DNA of 42,680 bases from Opitutia bacterium (GCA_947456525.1 CANGRI010000003.1:1-42680), one strand, 5' to 3'. Positions 7,949 through 20,201 are shown, numbered from the stretch's first letter. Made by a program: numbers and translations. The notes: generated from the sequence alone by a model not told the origin.

Positions 7949-8080
7949 AGCGGTTGGCGGTTAGCGGATAGCGGTTGGAAAAGAGACTACCGAGGCGGGT
8001 TCGAACATAGGGCAAAGAGACGTCATCGCGGCTAGACGGGTGGGTTTGGGTTCTAACCCAACCGCCAACCGCTAACCGCT
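7949..8080. repeat. Inverted pair of YAACCGC heptamer arrays around a ~79-bp spacer
   Basis: On the minus strand 7978-7951 reads CAACCGC, TATCCGC, TAACCGC, CAACCGC; on the plus strand 8059-8079 reads CAACCGC, CAACCGC, TAACCGC. The arms face each other and can pair over about 20 bases with one mismatch per heptamer, making a long hairpin in thiC read-through RNA. The whole 147-bp gap between thiC and the methyltransferase is made of these arms and the spacer. It could act as a processing or termination structure, or be a small non-autonomous element; no target-site duplication is evident. Confidence 0.75.
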
Positions 8081-8088
8081 CAAACCCG

Positions 8089-10185
<2,097 letters not shown>

Positions 10186-10249
10186 TTATGAAGGTCAGCC
10201 ACGGCGGAGACGCAAGAGGCAAGAGACCCCCCCCTGGCCCGACCTCCCC

Positions 10250-10279
10250 AAATAAAGGGGCCCGACACACGTCGGGCCC
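10250..10279 (-). terminator. Intrinsic terminator of dnaA
   Basis: A perfect 9-bp stem, GGGCCCGAC at 10258-10266 with GTCGGGCCC at 10271-10279, closes a 4-base loop. Read leftwards it is followed by CTTTATTT. It lies 27 bp after the dnaA stop codon and separates dnaA from the thiC riboswitch. The remaining gene-free part up to 10166 holds only a G-rich minus-strand stretch with a run of eight G at 10234-10227. Confidence 0.85.
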
Positions 10280-10305
10280 TGGTTGGCATCACTGACAACC
10301 GTGAA

Positions 10306-11667
<1,362 letters not shown>

Positions 11668-12055
11668 GAGAAAGGGGGAGGGTTGAGAAAGGTTGTTCAC
11701 AGGCTCTTTGGAAGCCCGAAAGTGAGGTATTTTTGTAAAACGGATGTTAATGAAACGACCTTAAGGTTTTAACTGGTTCCATGCCAAATGTGTGACGCGA
11801 ACCGTATGCCTTGTAAGTCGTTGATGAATGGTATGTTGAGCGGTTTAAAATTGGTTTCCTCCGTTTAGTGTCCGGCGGAGGGGCCGGTGACGATCCGAGG
11901 GGGGCGAATCGGAGGGCATTTGTGAACGCGCGGTGACGAGGGACAAGTGCAAGCCCTGCACAGGTTATTAACACTCCCCCTGTAGATAAGAAAGTGAGGT
12001 TTCTGTTGCATGTCCGTCACACCGCCACGGTTCCCCAATGAATAGGGGATTTAAT
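11668..12055. other. 388-bp non-coding region upstream of dnaA; candidate origin or dnaA control region
   Basis: No gene is found here. Three sites resemble the DnaA box TTATNCACA: TTGTTCACA at 11693-11701, TTATTAACA at 11965-11973, and TTATCTACA on the minus strand at 11989-11981, each one or two bases off consensus. AT-rich stretches at about 11727-11780 and 11843-11857 contrast with the GC-rich surroundings and could be an unwinding element. A weak CCTCCG/CGGAGG dyad spans 11858-11881. The region must at least hold the dnaA promoter. Origin function is inference: the boxes are few and imperfect, and flanking genes do not switch strand here. Confidence 0.45.
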
Positions 12056-13060
12056 TCACGTCACCGATTCGGCGAGATGTTCGTCACGCAGCCGTCGCAG
12101 GTCGTCCAAGGTCAGGCAATACCGTAACCGGTCGCGGAGTTTGCGCGAGCCAGGCAGCCCATGCGTCAGCGGATGCATGCGATCGAGCATCCAACGCACA
12201 TCGCGTGACCCCAGACGCGAAGCATGCACCTCGATTGTCAGCTCCGCCAAGCGGATCATGCAATCCCAGCGCTGCTTCATGCCGATCTCGACGGACTCCC
12301 CTGCCCTGCCCTCCATGGCTGCCTTGATCTGCGCGAAAACCCAAGGATTACCGAGGGCTGCGCGGCCGATCATGAGCCCGGAGACTCCGGTTTCACGCCG
12401 GCGGAGCATGGCCGAGGCGCCGTCCTTCACGTCGCCGTTGCCGATGACGGGGATATCCACGGCGGCGGCCACCTTGGCGATCCAGCCCCAGTGGGCCTCG
12501 CCGGAGTAGCCCTGCTCTTTGGTCCGCCCATGGACCGCCAAGGCCTCCACCCCGAGTTCCTGCAGCCGGCCGGCCACTTCGACGGCCACGATCGTGGAGT
12601 GATCCCAGCCGAGACGCATCTTGGCGGTGAGCGGGACGTCCGGTATCGCGTCCTTCACGGACTTCACGAGATCATAAAGCAATGGCGTGCAGCGCAGGAG
12701 CCCCGAACCGGCGTTCTGCTCGATGACCTTGTGGGCCGGGCAGCCGAAATTGAGGTCGAGGAAGTCGGGCTTCACGCGGTCGCAGACCAGCCGGGCGGCC
12801 TTGGCCATCGACGCGGGCGTCGCCCCGAAGATCTGGACGCCCATCGGACGCTGGCCTTCGGTGAAGTCGACCATCTCCCATGCCTTGACGTTATCGCGGA
12901 TCAAGGCCTCGGATTGCACGAACTCCGTGACCATCACGTCGGCTCCCTGCTCCTTGCACAGCTGCCGGAAGGCCACGTCGGTATGGCGCGCCATCGGCGC
13001 GAGGTAGAGCGGGAACTTGCCGGGCCCGAACCACGGTAGGCGTGGCGCGACCTTGCTCAC
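12056..13060 (-). CDS. dusB: tRNA-dihydrouridine synthase (DusB-like)
   Basis: A 334-residue FMN-dependent TIM-barrel enzyme that reduces uridine to dihydrouridine in tRNA. The catalytic cysteine is Cys107 in LDLNFGCPAHKV, and the FMN/phosphate-binding segment VIGNGDVKDG and the block LMIGRAALGNPWVF are present. The opening LYLAPMARHTDVAFR is normal for Dus proteins. The start is GTG at 13060 and its first bases overlap the rarA stop (GTGA), which implies translational coupling. It is the last gene of the glnD-msrA-rarA-dusB operon. The exact subfamily (DusA, B or C) is assigned by overall resemblance only. Confidence 0.9.
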   Translation of the reverse strand: MSKVAPRLPWFGPGKFPLYLAPMARHTDVAFRQLCKEQGADVMVTEFVQSEALIRDNVKAWEMVDFTEGQRPMGVQIFGATPASMAKAARLVCDRVKPDFLDLNFGCPAHKVIEQNAGSGLLRCTPLLYDLVKSVKDAIPDVPLTAKMRLGWDHSTIVAVEVAGRLQELGVEALAVHGRTKEQGYSGEAHWGWIAKVAAAVDIPVIGNGDVKDGASAMLRRRETGVSGLMIGRAALGNPWVFAQIKAAMEGRAGESVEIGMKQRWDCMIRLAELTIEVHASRLGSRDVRWMLDRMHPLTHGLPGSRKLRDRLRYCLTLDDLRRLRDEHLAESVT

Positions 13061-14415
13061 GGGCGACCGTCCTTCTTCTTCAGCGCAGCCTTCAGCTCAC
13101 GCCACCGGGCGAGGCGCTCGGCGATCTGCGGCTCGGCGCCGGCATCACCGGGATGATAGAGCGAAAGCGGACGGCTCAAGTAATCCTGGCCGCTGACGGC
13201 CTCGGGATAATCGTGACTGTAACGATAGGTGCCGCCGTGACCGAGGCTCTTGTTGACGGCGTTGTGCGCGTCCTTGAGGTGCAACGGCACTTCCTGACGC
13301 GGCAGGTTACGGACGGCGTCCTTGGCCGCGGAGATCGCCGTTGTCGTGCTATTGCTCTTCGGCGAGAGCGCCAGGAACAACGTCGCGTGGGCGAGGGCGT
13401 ATTCACACTCGGGCATGCCGACCATCTCGCAGGCCTGGAAAGCCGCCGTGGCCACGCCCAAGGCGCGGGAATCGGCGAGCCCCACGTCTTCGGAAGCGCA
13501 GATGACGAGGCGACGGGCGATGAAGCGGGGCTCCTCCCCGCCTTCGAGCATCAGGAAGAGCCAGTAAAGGGCCGCGTCCGGATCCCCGCCGCGGACGGAT
13601 TTGATGAAGGCTGAAGCGGTGTCGTAATGGTCGTCGCCACCATCGTCATAACGGATGCGCCGCTCGCGGGCGAAGGAAGCCACGGCTTCGTCGGTGACGC
13701 TGCCGAGCGCCGGCGCGGAAAGGACCAAGGTCTCGAGGCAGTTCAACGCGCGGCGCAGGTCGCCCGAAGCCATCTCGGCGACCTGCTGGAGCACCTTCTC
13801 GGAAGCCTTGATGCCGAGGGCCCCTAGGCCGCGCTCCTTGTCGGCGAGCGCCGTCCCGAGGAACGTGGCGATCTCCGGCGGCGACAACGGATCGAGGCGG
13901 AAGAGATGGCTGCGGCTCAGGAGAGCCGGCACGACATAGAGCCCCGGGTTGTGCGTCGTGCAGCCGATGAGGCGGACGACGCCGGCTTCGACGTCGGGCA
14001 GCAGCAGATCCTGCTGGGCCTTGTTGAAGCGATGGATCTCGTCGACCACCAGGACGGTCTTGCGCGAAGGCTGGCGGCGGGCGTCGGCCAGGATCTCTCG
14101 GAGCTCCGGCGTGCCCGAAAGCACGGCGTTGACGCGGACGACGTAAGACTGGGTCTCGGCGGCGATCACCTCGGCCAAGGTCGTCTTGCCGCAGCCGGGC
14201 GGACCGTAGAAGAGGAGCGAACCGAAGTTATCGGCCTTGATCAGGCGCGGCAGCAAAGCCTCCGGGCCGAGCAAGCCGGCATGCCCGACGACCTCCGAGA
14301 GGTTCCGCGGGCGCATGCGCGAAGCGAGCGGGCGGCGGCGCTCCGGGATGGCATCGGGCACCCCCTGGCCTAGGCCAGGCAGCGCATCATCCGACCCAAG
14401 GCGCCGTTCAGCCAC
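13057..14415 (-). CDS. rarA: Replication-associated recombination protein RarA (MgsA, AAA+ ATPase)
   Basis: A 452-residue clamp-loader-like AAA+ protein acting at stalled replication forks. Walker A is GPPGCGKT at 71-78, Walker B VLVVDEIHRF at 121-130 (Asp125-Glu126), and the C-terminal tetramerisation part is present (HLKDAHNAVNKSLGHGGTYRYSHDYP). The N-terminal phrase RPLASRMRP is typical. The start used is GTG at 14415, three bases after the msrA stop; a later ATG at Met34 would cut into that phrase and is rejected. No Shine-Dalgarno is seen. It is coupled to dusB by a 4-base overlap. Confidence 0.93.
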   Translation of the reverse strand: MAERRLGSDDALPGLGQGVPDAIPERRRPLASRMRPRNLSEVVGHAGLLGPEALLPRLIKADNFGSLLFYGPPGCGKTTLAEVIAAETQSYVVRVNAVLSGTPELREILADARRQPSRKTVLVVDEIHRFNKAQQDLLLPDVEAGVVRLIGCTTHNPGLYVVPALLSRSHLFRLDPLSPPEIATFLGTALADKERGLGALGIKASEKVLQQVAEMASGDLRRALNCLETLVLSAPALGSVTDEAVASFARERRIRYDDGGDDHYDTASAFIKSVRGGDPDAALYWLFLMLEGGEEPRFIARRLVICASEDVGLADSRALGVATAAFQACEMVGMPECEYALAHATLFLALSPKSNSTTTAISAAKDAVRNLPRQEVPLHLKDAHNAVNKSLGHGGTYRYSHDYPEAVSGQDYLSRPLSLYHPGDAGAEPQIAERLARWRELKAALKKKDGRP

Positions 14416-14418
14416 GAC

Positions 14419-15030
14419 TTACTTCTCTTCCGCGAAGGGCACCAGGTGGCAGTAGGGCTTCGTGCCGCGCAGCTGGTAATGCTTCTGGTGATAGTCTTCG
14501 GCGCGCCAGAACTTCGGAGCGGGCTCGATCTGCGTGGCGATCGGACGGCTGAACGCCTTCGCCAGCGTCAGGCCGGTCTTCACGTCGTCGGCCACCTTCT
14601 TCTGCTCGTCGGAATGGGTGAAGATGACCGAGCGATACTGGTCGCCGATGTCCGGCCCCTGGCGGTTGACCTGCGTCGGGTCGTGCATCTTGAAGAAATA
14701 TTCGACCAACGTGCGGTAGGTGACCTTGGCGGGGTCGAAGGTCACCTCGATGACCTCGGCATGACCGGAGGTGTGCGAGCAGACATCCTCGTAGGAAGGA
14801 TTGTCGATCTTGCCGCCGGCATAGCCGCAGACGGCGGAGAGCACGCCGGGAATCTTGGCATATTGATATTCGACGCCCCAGAAGCAGCCGGCGCCGAAGG
14901 TGGCTTTCTCGAGTTTAGGAGGGTTGGGCATGGTCTTTTCGGGGGAAGGCTTGGTGTCGGCCGCGATGAGGAGACCGCAGGCAGCGCAGGCGACGAGCCC
15001 TGACTTCAGGAGGGAGAGCAGCTTGTTCAT
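14419..15030 (-). CDS. msrA: Peptide-methionine (S)-S-oxide reductase MsrA, exported form
   Basis: A 203-residue protein whose MsrA domain starts near residue 40. The catalytic motif is GAGCFWG with Cys49, and the conserved block HDPTQVNRQGPDIGDQYRS and the C-terminal YHQKHY segment are present. Ahead of the domain is a hydrophobic N-terminus (residues 1-24, ending LLIAADTK) that reads as a signal peptide, so the enzyme probably repairs oxidised methionine in the periplasm. A lipoprotein reading (LVAC at 12-15) is less likely because the hydrophobic core would be too short. No MsrB partner is encoded next to it. It lies between glnD and rarA with gaps of 55 and 3 bp. Confidence 0.92.
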   Translation of the reverse strand: MNKLLSLLKSGLVACAACGLLIAADTKPSPEKTMPNPPKLEKATFGAGCFWGVEYQYAKIPGVLSAVCGYAGGKIDNPSYEDVCSHTSGHAEVIEVTFDPAKVTYRTLVEYFFKMHDPTQVNRQGPDIGDQYRSVIFTHSDEQKKVADDVKTGLTLAKAFSRPIATQIEPAPKFWRAEDYHQKHYQLRGTKPYCHLVPFAEEK

Positions 15031-15085
15031 GGCAGGACTCCCCTACTTTGGGCGATTCCCTGACCGAAGCAAGGTGGGACGACGC

Positions 15086-17767
15086 TCAGGAGACCACACC
15101 GCGCAGCGCTTCGGCCAACGCTTCCGGCGGATGGGGGTCGCGGGTCAGGCCGCGTTCCGGCGTCAGATAAAAGGTGTCGATGGCGAAGCCCTGCTCGGTC
15201 GCGATATTGGCGAAGGTGATCGCATAGCCTGCCTCGCGGATGGCCCGGCCGACACGGAACAGGAGTCCGAGGCGGTCGTTGCACTGGATCTCGATGACGG
15301 TACGGGCCAGGTCGACCTCGTAGTATACCTCGACCTTGGCGGCGAGCGGGACGAAGGCCTTGCGGCGCGGCGCGGTCATCAGGGCGCGCTGCTCTTCGGC
15401 GGCGACATCCTCGACGAGGTCGGTGCCTTCGAGCAAAGATTTCGCCAAGGCGGCGGTGAAGCGCTCTTTCGAGGCGGCCTCCTTGCCGAGCGGCAACACG
15501 ACCTTGAAGAAGTCGATCGCGACGTCGTCATCGCGCGAGAAAGCCCGGCACGAGACGATGTTGATGCCGGCGACGGCGAAAGCTCCGGCCATGCGGCTGA
15601 ACAGACCGGCCCGGTCCCAGGTGACGACGGTGACGATCGACTGCCCGGAGCCGGCGTCATCATGCCACTCCACGATCGGTCGCAAAGAGACCTCGGCGTC
15701 AGCCTCCGAGACCGAGGCGATGAGCCGATGGATCATGCGGAGATGATGGGCGGCGTCCTCGGCGGCGGCATGCAGGTAATACCCGCGGGGCATCGTGGTG
15801 AAATGGGCTTCGATCTCGTCGGCCGGCACGTCCTTGCCCAAGATGGCGGCGGTGGCGGCGCGCAACGCGGAGATGGCCGCGACATGGTCGTGCTCTTCTT
15901 CGCCGGCGAGCTTGGCGAGGGTGCGGCGATAGAGCGACCAATGCTGGCCATCCTTGAAGTCCGTCCAGAGATCGGGGGAAGTCGCCCGAGCGTCGCAACG
16001 GGTGTGCACGAAGAGGCTGCGCAGGACCTGTTCGTCCCCCATCAGCCGGGCGAAGCGGTCGATATTGGCCGGATCGTCGATGTCATGACGCTGCCAATAG
16101 AGGCCCATCACGAGGTGATGGCGGATCACCCCGGCGGCGATCTCCCGTTCACGCGCGTCGAAACCGAGGCGCTCGAGGATCTTGTCGGCGATGGGCACGC
16201 CACGCTCGGCATGGCCTTCGATGCCGCCCGACTTAGCGATGTCGTGCAGGAAGAGGATGGCGTAAAGCAACGAGGGAGACTCGTTGCCCAGGACGACCTG
16301 ACGGTACTTCTGGTCGACCGGCGTCTCGCCTGCATAGATGGTATCGAGCTCCATCAGGCAGCGGAGCGTGTGCACGTCGGCCGTCCAGCGATGGTAGAAC
16401 TCGAACTGCACCAGGCAGTGCAGTCCGGCGAACTCGGGGACGAGACGATACAGCAGGCCGTGCTCGCGGAGGGCGTTCAGGGTGCCGTAGACGCGGCCGC
16501 CTTCGGTCAGCATGGCGCGCAAGGCGCTGCTGGCCTCCTCCGAGGCCGCCAGCGCAGGGGTAAGCAGATGGGCGCGTTCCCGCACCAGCAGCGACAAGGC
16601 CCGATCCGGCCGCGCTTCGTGGATCTGGCAGATACGGAACAGGCGGACGAGGCGGCCCGGGTCTTCCTCGAACACGAGGCGATGCTCGGCAGTGACGGTG
16701 CCGCCAGGGACGACGCGCAGGCCGTCCATGCTGAACGGGGCGCCCCACCCTTCGGGTTCGGGCTCACCCATCACGGCGCCTTCGACGATCTCCGCGCAGC
16801 GGCGCACGTGGTCGGCGGCGTCGAAATACTCGCACATCATCCCGCCGATACGCTCGGTCAACGTACCCCGGTAGCCAAGGCCCTGGGACATCGTGTCCTG
16901 TCGCTCGAGCGAAAGCTGTTCGGTCGGACGGGTGACCTGGAAATGCAGCTCGCAGCGCAGCCGGAGGAGCACCTGCTTGGCTTCCTCGAACTTCTGGAGG
17001 TCGACCGAAGGCAGGAAGCCGGAAGCGGCGAGCCCGGCGGGACCGACGCCGTTGCGGGCCGTGCGGGCGATCCAGATGCAGCCCTGGACGTCGCGGAGGG
17101 CGCCGACGCCGTTCTTGAGGTCAGGCTCCTGAAGATAGGCGCTGCCGCCGGCCTTCTCGCGGCGCTTGCGCTGGGACTCGACGATGGCGCGTGCGAACGG
17201 CTTCCACGCCTGCCCGGAAAGCAGCGCGGCCGTCTTGGCTTCGAGCTGCGCGTAGAGTTCGGCCGAACCGCAGAGATGGCGCGTCTCAAGCAAGGCGACG
17301 TGCAGATGCAGGTCGTCCTTCGCGTAATTCGTCGACTCCGTGACCGTACGGACGGATTGGCCGACCTTGAGACCCAGATCCCAGAGCGGATAGAGGATGG
17401 ATTCGACGAGCGCCTTCGTCGCCGCGGAATGACGCGGCACAAGGACCAGCAGATCGATGTCACTGAGCGGGCAGAGTTCGGCGCGGCCGTATCCGCCCGT
17501 GGCGACGAGGCTGATCGCCGAGGCCGCGGGTCCGGCCTTCAGGAAAAGCGCGTCGAAAAGGATGTCGATGGCGTCCGAACGAAGCTTCGCGACTTCACCG
17601 CCCGGGACACCGGCCCGATGAGCGGCCAGCTGGATCTCGCGGGCTTCGGATAGGAAGACCTTGGCGCGCGGGACGAACTCGCCTTCCAAGGCGGCCTGGC
17701 CGGCCAGACCGTGCTGCAACGCGGCACGTCGGAGCAGGACGGCGGAGGACTCGTATTCGGGCGACAT
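15086..17767 (-). CDS. glnD: [Protein-PII] uridylyltransferase / uridylyl-removing enzyme GlnD
   Basis: An 893-residue nitrogen sensor with the full domain set of GlnD. The nucleotidyltransferase motif GGYGRAELCPLSDIDLLV begins at residue 91, with metal ligands Asp103 and Asp105. The HD hydrolase domain includes His465 and the HD pair 508-509 (FLHDIAKSGG). Two C-terminal ACT domains lie at roughly 700-770 and 815-893 and should bind glutamine. It uridylylates PII when glutamine is low and reverses this when it is high. No glnB or amtB gene is in the window. It heads the leftward operon with msrA, rarA and dusB. Confidence 0.95.
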   Translation of the reverse strand: MSPEYESSAVLLRRAALQHGLAGQAALEGEFVPRAKVFLSEAREIQLAAHRAGVPGGEVAKLRSDAIDILFDALFLKAGPAASAISLVATGGYGRAELCPLSDIDLLVLVPRHSAATKALVESILYPLWDLGLKVGQSVRTVTESTNYAKDDLHLHVALLETRHLCGSAELYAQLEAKTAALLSGQAWKPFARAIVESQRKRREKAGGSAYLQEPDLKNGVGALRDVQGCIWIARTARNGVGPAGLAASGFLPSVDLQKFEEAKQVLLRLRCELHFQVTRPTEQLSLERQDTMSQGLGYRGTLTERIGGMMCEYFDAADHVRRCAEIVEGAVMGEPEPEGWGAPFSMDGLRVVPGGTVTAEHRLVFEEDPGRLVRLFRICQIHEARPDRALSLLVRERAHLLTPALAASEEASSALRAMLTEGGRVYGTLNALREHGLLYRLVPEFAGLHCLVQFEFYHRWTADVHTLRCLMELDTIYAGETPVDQKYRQVVLGNESPSLLYAILFLHDIAKSGGIEGHAERGVPIADKILERLGFDAREREIAAGVIRHHLVMGLYWQRHDIDDPANIDRFARLMGDEQVLRSLFVHTRCDARATSPDLWTDFKDGQHWSLYRRTLAKLAGEEEHDHVAAISALRAATAAILGKDVPADEIEAHFTTMPRGYYLHAAAEDAAHHLRMIHRLIASVSEADAEVSLRPIVEWHDDAGSGQSIVTVVTWDRAGLFSRMAGAFAVAGINIVSCRAFSRDDDVAIDFFKVVLPLGKEAASKERFTAALAKSLLEGTDLVEDVAAEEQRALMTAPRRKAFVPLAAKVEVYYEVDLARTVIEIQCNDRLGLLFRVGRAIREAGYAITFANIATEQGFAIDTFYLTPERGLTRDPHPPEALAEALRGVVS

Positions 17768-17848
17768 GCGACTACTTCAACGTGACGGGAAAGCCCGTTT
17801 CCTTCAAGGGCGATTGCCAACGGGTTCGTTCCTTCCCCTAATGAACGC

Positions 17849-18508
17849 ATGGATAACTGGTTCAGCACCCTTAAGGCCGCCCTCCGATCGATGTCGAACG
17901 TCGAGGAGATGATCAAGATCGGCGGCATCCCCGTGATGACCCTCATCGTGTTCGGCGAGACCGGCCTGCTGCTCGGCTTCTTCCTCCCCGGCGACTCCAT
18001 GATCGTCGTCGCGGGCATCCTCACCATCGCCAACGGCGAGCGCCCCGCCCTGCTCGACCCCTGGACGCTCTTCTTCGCCCTCACCGCCGCCGCCATCGTC
18101 GGCAACGAACTCGGACGCTGGCTCGGCGTGAAGTTCGGCGAACGCGTGGAGAAATGGGAGGATGGCTGGCTCTACAAGCGACGCTACCTCGACGCCGCCC
18201 GCGCCTATTACGCCGAGAAAGGCGCCGCTTCGCTCGTCATGGCCCGTTTCATCCCGATCATCCGGACCTTCGTGCCCTTCGTCGCCGGCATGGGCAAGAT
18301 GCCTCCGCGGCGCTTCTTCGCCTGGAATGTCGCCGGCGCCGTCATCTGGATCGGCTCGCTCGTGGCGATCGGCCGACTCATCGGCAACACGCCGCTGGCC
18401 AAGAATCTCGGCGCAATCACCCTCGGCGTGATCTTCGTATCTTTCCTGCCGGTGATCTACAAAGCCGGCAAAGCCTGGCTCACTTCCCGACAGGGAACCA
18501 GAACTTGA
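17849..18508 (+). CDS. DedA family inner-membrane protein (VTT domain)
   Basis: A 219-residue polytopic membrane protein. It has the DedA marks FFLPGDS near residue 49, the re-entrant-loop motif RFIPIIRTFVPFVAGMGKM around 131-149, and four to five hydrophobic segments. DedA proteins are proposed proton-dependent lipid (undecaprenyl-phosphate or phospholipid) transporters; the specific cargo cannot be read here. It is divergent from glnD (81 bp between starts). Its last 29 bp overlap the 3' end of the convergent histidine kinase gene, so both transcripts are antisense to each other at their ends. No Shine-Dalgarno precedes the ATG. Confidence 0.9.
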   Translation: MDNWFSTLKAALRSMSNVEEMIKIGGIPVMTLIVFGETGLLLGFFLPGDSMIVVAGILTIANGERPALLDPWTLFFALTAAAIVGNELGRWLGVKFGERVEKWEDGWLYKRRYLDAARAYYAEKGAASLVMARFIPIIRTFVPFVAGMGKMPPRRFFAWNVAGAVIWIGSLVAIGRLIGNTPLAKNLGAITLGVIFVSFLPVIYKAGKAWLTSRQGTRT

Positions 18509-20198
18509 ACGTCGTCCCGCCGGGGCCGGTAGATTCGACGACGATATCGCCGCGGTGGTCGCGCATGATACGCTTCACGATGGCGAGGCCGAGACCGGTA
18601 CCGTCTTCGCGGCTGGTGAAGAAGGAGTCGAAGATCTTGGGCAGGATCTCCTGAGGGATACCCGAGCCGGTATCGGTGATACGGACGACGACGACCTCGC
18701 CCTGGGGGCCGGGCTCGACGCCGATGTGCAGGGACAGCAGGCCGCCGCCGGTCATGGCCTGCACGCCGTTCATCATGAGGTTGAGGAAGACCTGCTGGAT
18801 CTGACCGGGATGGCCTTCGACGACGGGGATGACCTGGTCGCCATGAACCTCCACCCTTACGCCGAGCTGCTGGAGCTTGAGACGGAGCAACAACACGGCG
18901 TTGTCGGTGGCCTTCCGGAGGTCGACGGTGCGGAAAGCGCCGGACTGGGCTTTGCTCATGCCGAGCACTCGGGAGACGACGCCCTCCATATGGGCGATCT
19001 TCTCGCGCATGACGCCGAGGTCCTCGACCTTCGGATCGTCGGGCGGCATCCCCTGCGAGAGCGTGTCGCACAGGAGCTTCATCACCGTAAGCGGGTTACG
19101 GATCTCATGAGCCACCTCGGCCGACAGCAGGCCGAGGGCGGTGAGACGTTCGCTGCGACGCAGGCCTTCTTCGACCGCGAAGACCTTGGCGTAGAGACGG
19201 GCGTTCTGGATCGAAGACGCGCCGAAGGACGAAAGCGCGGTGACGAGATGCTTATCGTCGTCGGAGAAACGGTAAGCGCCCATGGCGACGCACATGAGCA
19301 CGCCGAAGGTCTCATCCTCATAGCGGACCGGGACGGCGAGCAACGAGGACGAAGACACGGGCTCGGCGAGCTTAGTGAACAGGTGTTCCTCGGTCTTGCC
19401 GGCGAGGGGTACGACGACGGGACGTCCGCGACCCACGACCGTGCCGAGCGAGGTCTGGTTCACCGCGATGCTCGGGGCGAGCGCGCTGCCGGCGAGATCG
19501 CCGTCCAGGTGCTTCAGGAGAAGCACGTCATCGACGATCTTGTAGTAAGCGCAGGCGCGAGCCCCCAGGAGGCCTCGGGTATGACGCGAAAGATCCTGGG
19601 AGATGCCGGGCTCGTCGCGCTCGCGGGCCAGCCCTTGCGCCGCGCGGACCAACGCCTCGAGCTGCGCAGCCTTGGAGCGGAGCTGGCGGAGCAGCCAGAT
19701 ACGGCCGACGGCCTTGGAGGCTTCGTTGGTAAGGAGCGCCAGGAAGGCGACGTCCTGTTCGGTGAAGGCGTCGAGACGGTCCGAGTCGCAATTCACGACG
19801 CCGATCACGTTCCCCATGAGCTCCATGGGGACGGCGAGTTCGGAACGGATGCCCTTGCGGATCTCGACGTAGCGAGGATCCTTCGAGACATCGGGGATCC
19901 GCTGCGGCTTGGCGTAGAGCGCGACCCAGCCGGTGATGCCCTGCCCTTGGTCGATGACCTGCCGGATCGAGGCCTCGTCCAGTCCGTTGCTCACCTCGAT
20001 GCGGAGGGAGCCGGTCGCCGGCTCGACGAGCGCGATCGAGGCGCTCGAGGCGCCGAGGGTCTGGACGATCTCCGCGAGGATGAAGTCGAGGGCTTCGCGC
20101 GGGTCTTCGGTCGAATTGACGAAGGCGCCGACGCGATAGAGGCAGTCCAGGACGCGGGCGTCGCCGGGACGTTCCTGCGGAGGACGGGAGTTAGGCAT
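18480..20198 (-). CDS. Soluble GAF-domain sensor histidine kinase
   Basis: A 572-residue protein without signal peptide or membrane helices. Two GAF-type sensor domains occupy about residues 15-170 and 195-335. The dimerisation domain follows with phospho-acceptor His364 in EVAHEIRNPL. The ATPase domain has the N box around Asn473/Asn477, the G1 box DTGSGIP at 509-515 and the G2 box GTGLGL at 533-538. It should therefore autophosphorylate in response to a cytoplasmic or diffusible signal. No response regulator gene is adjacent, so the partner is unknown. It starts 3 bp after the cysE stop, implying co-transcription with cysE, and overlaps the dedA 3' end by 29 bp. Confidence 0.93.
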   Translation of the reverse strand: MPNSRPPQERPGDARVLDCLYRVGAFVNSTEDPREALDFILAEIVQTLGASSASIALVEPATGSLRIEVSNGLDEASIRQVIDQGQGITGWVALYAKPQRIPDVSKDPRYVEIRKGIRSELAVPMELMGNVIGVVNCDSDRLDAFTEQDVAFLALLTNEASKAVGRIWLLRQLRSKAAQLEALVRAAQGLARERDEPGISQDLSRHTRGLLGARACAYYKIVDDVLLLKHLDGDLAGSALAPSIAVNQTSLGTVVGRGRPVVVPLAGKTEEHLFTKLAEPVSSSSLLAVPVRYEDETFGVLMCVAMGAYRFSDDDKHLVTALSSFGASSIQNARLYAKVFAVEEGLRRSERLTALGLLSAEVAHEIRNPLTVMKLLCDTLSQGMPPDDPKVEDLGVMREKIAHMEGVVSRVLGMSKAQSGAFRTVDLRKATDNAVLLLRLKLQQLGVRVEVHGDQVIPVVEGHPGQIQQVFLNLMMNGVQAMTGGGLLSLHIGVEPGPQGEVVVVRITDTGSGIPQEILPKIFDSFFTSREDGTGLGLAIVKRIMRDHRGDIVVESTGPGGTTFKFWFPVGK

Positions 20199-20201
20199 GG
20201 C

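Noticed and set aside
7996-8012. GGTTCGAA text resembling a tRNA T-arm
   Set aside because: No acceptor, D or anticodon stems can be built around it, and it lies in the spacer between repeat arms.
11747-11974. 75-codon minus-strand frame upstream of dnaA
   Set aside because: No family resemblance, no initiation signal, and it covers the AT-rich control region with DnaA-box-like sites.
14900-17653. Very long open frame (over 900 codons) on the plus strand opposite glnD
   Set aside because: It is the antisense shadow of glnD and msrA. High GC at codon third positions removes stop codons on the other strand; the product is Arg/Gly/Asp/Val-rich without domains, and glnD is unmistakable.
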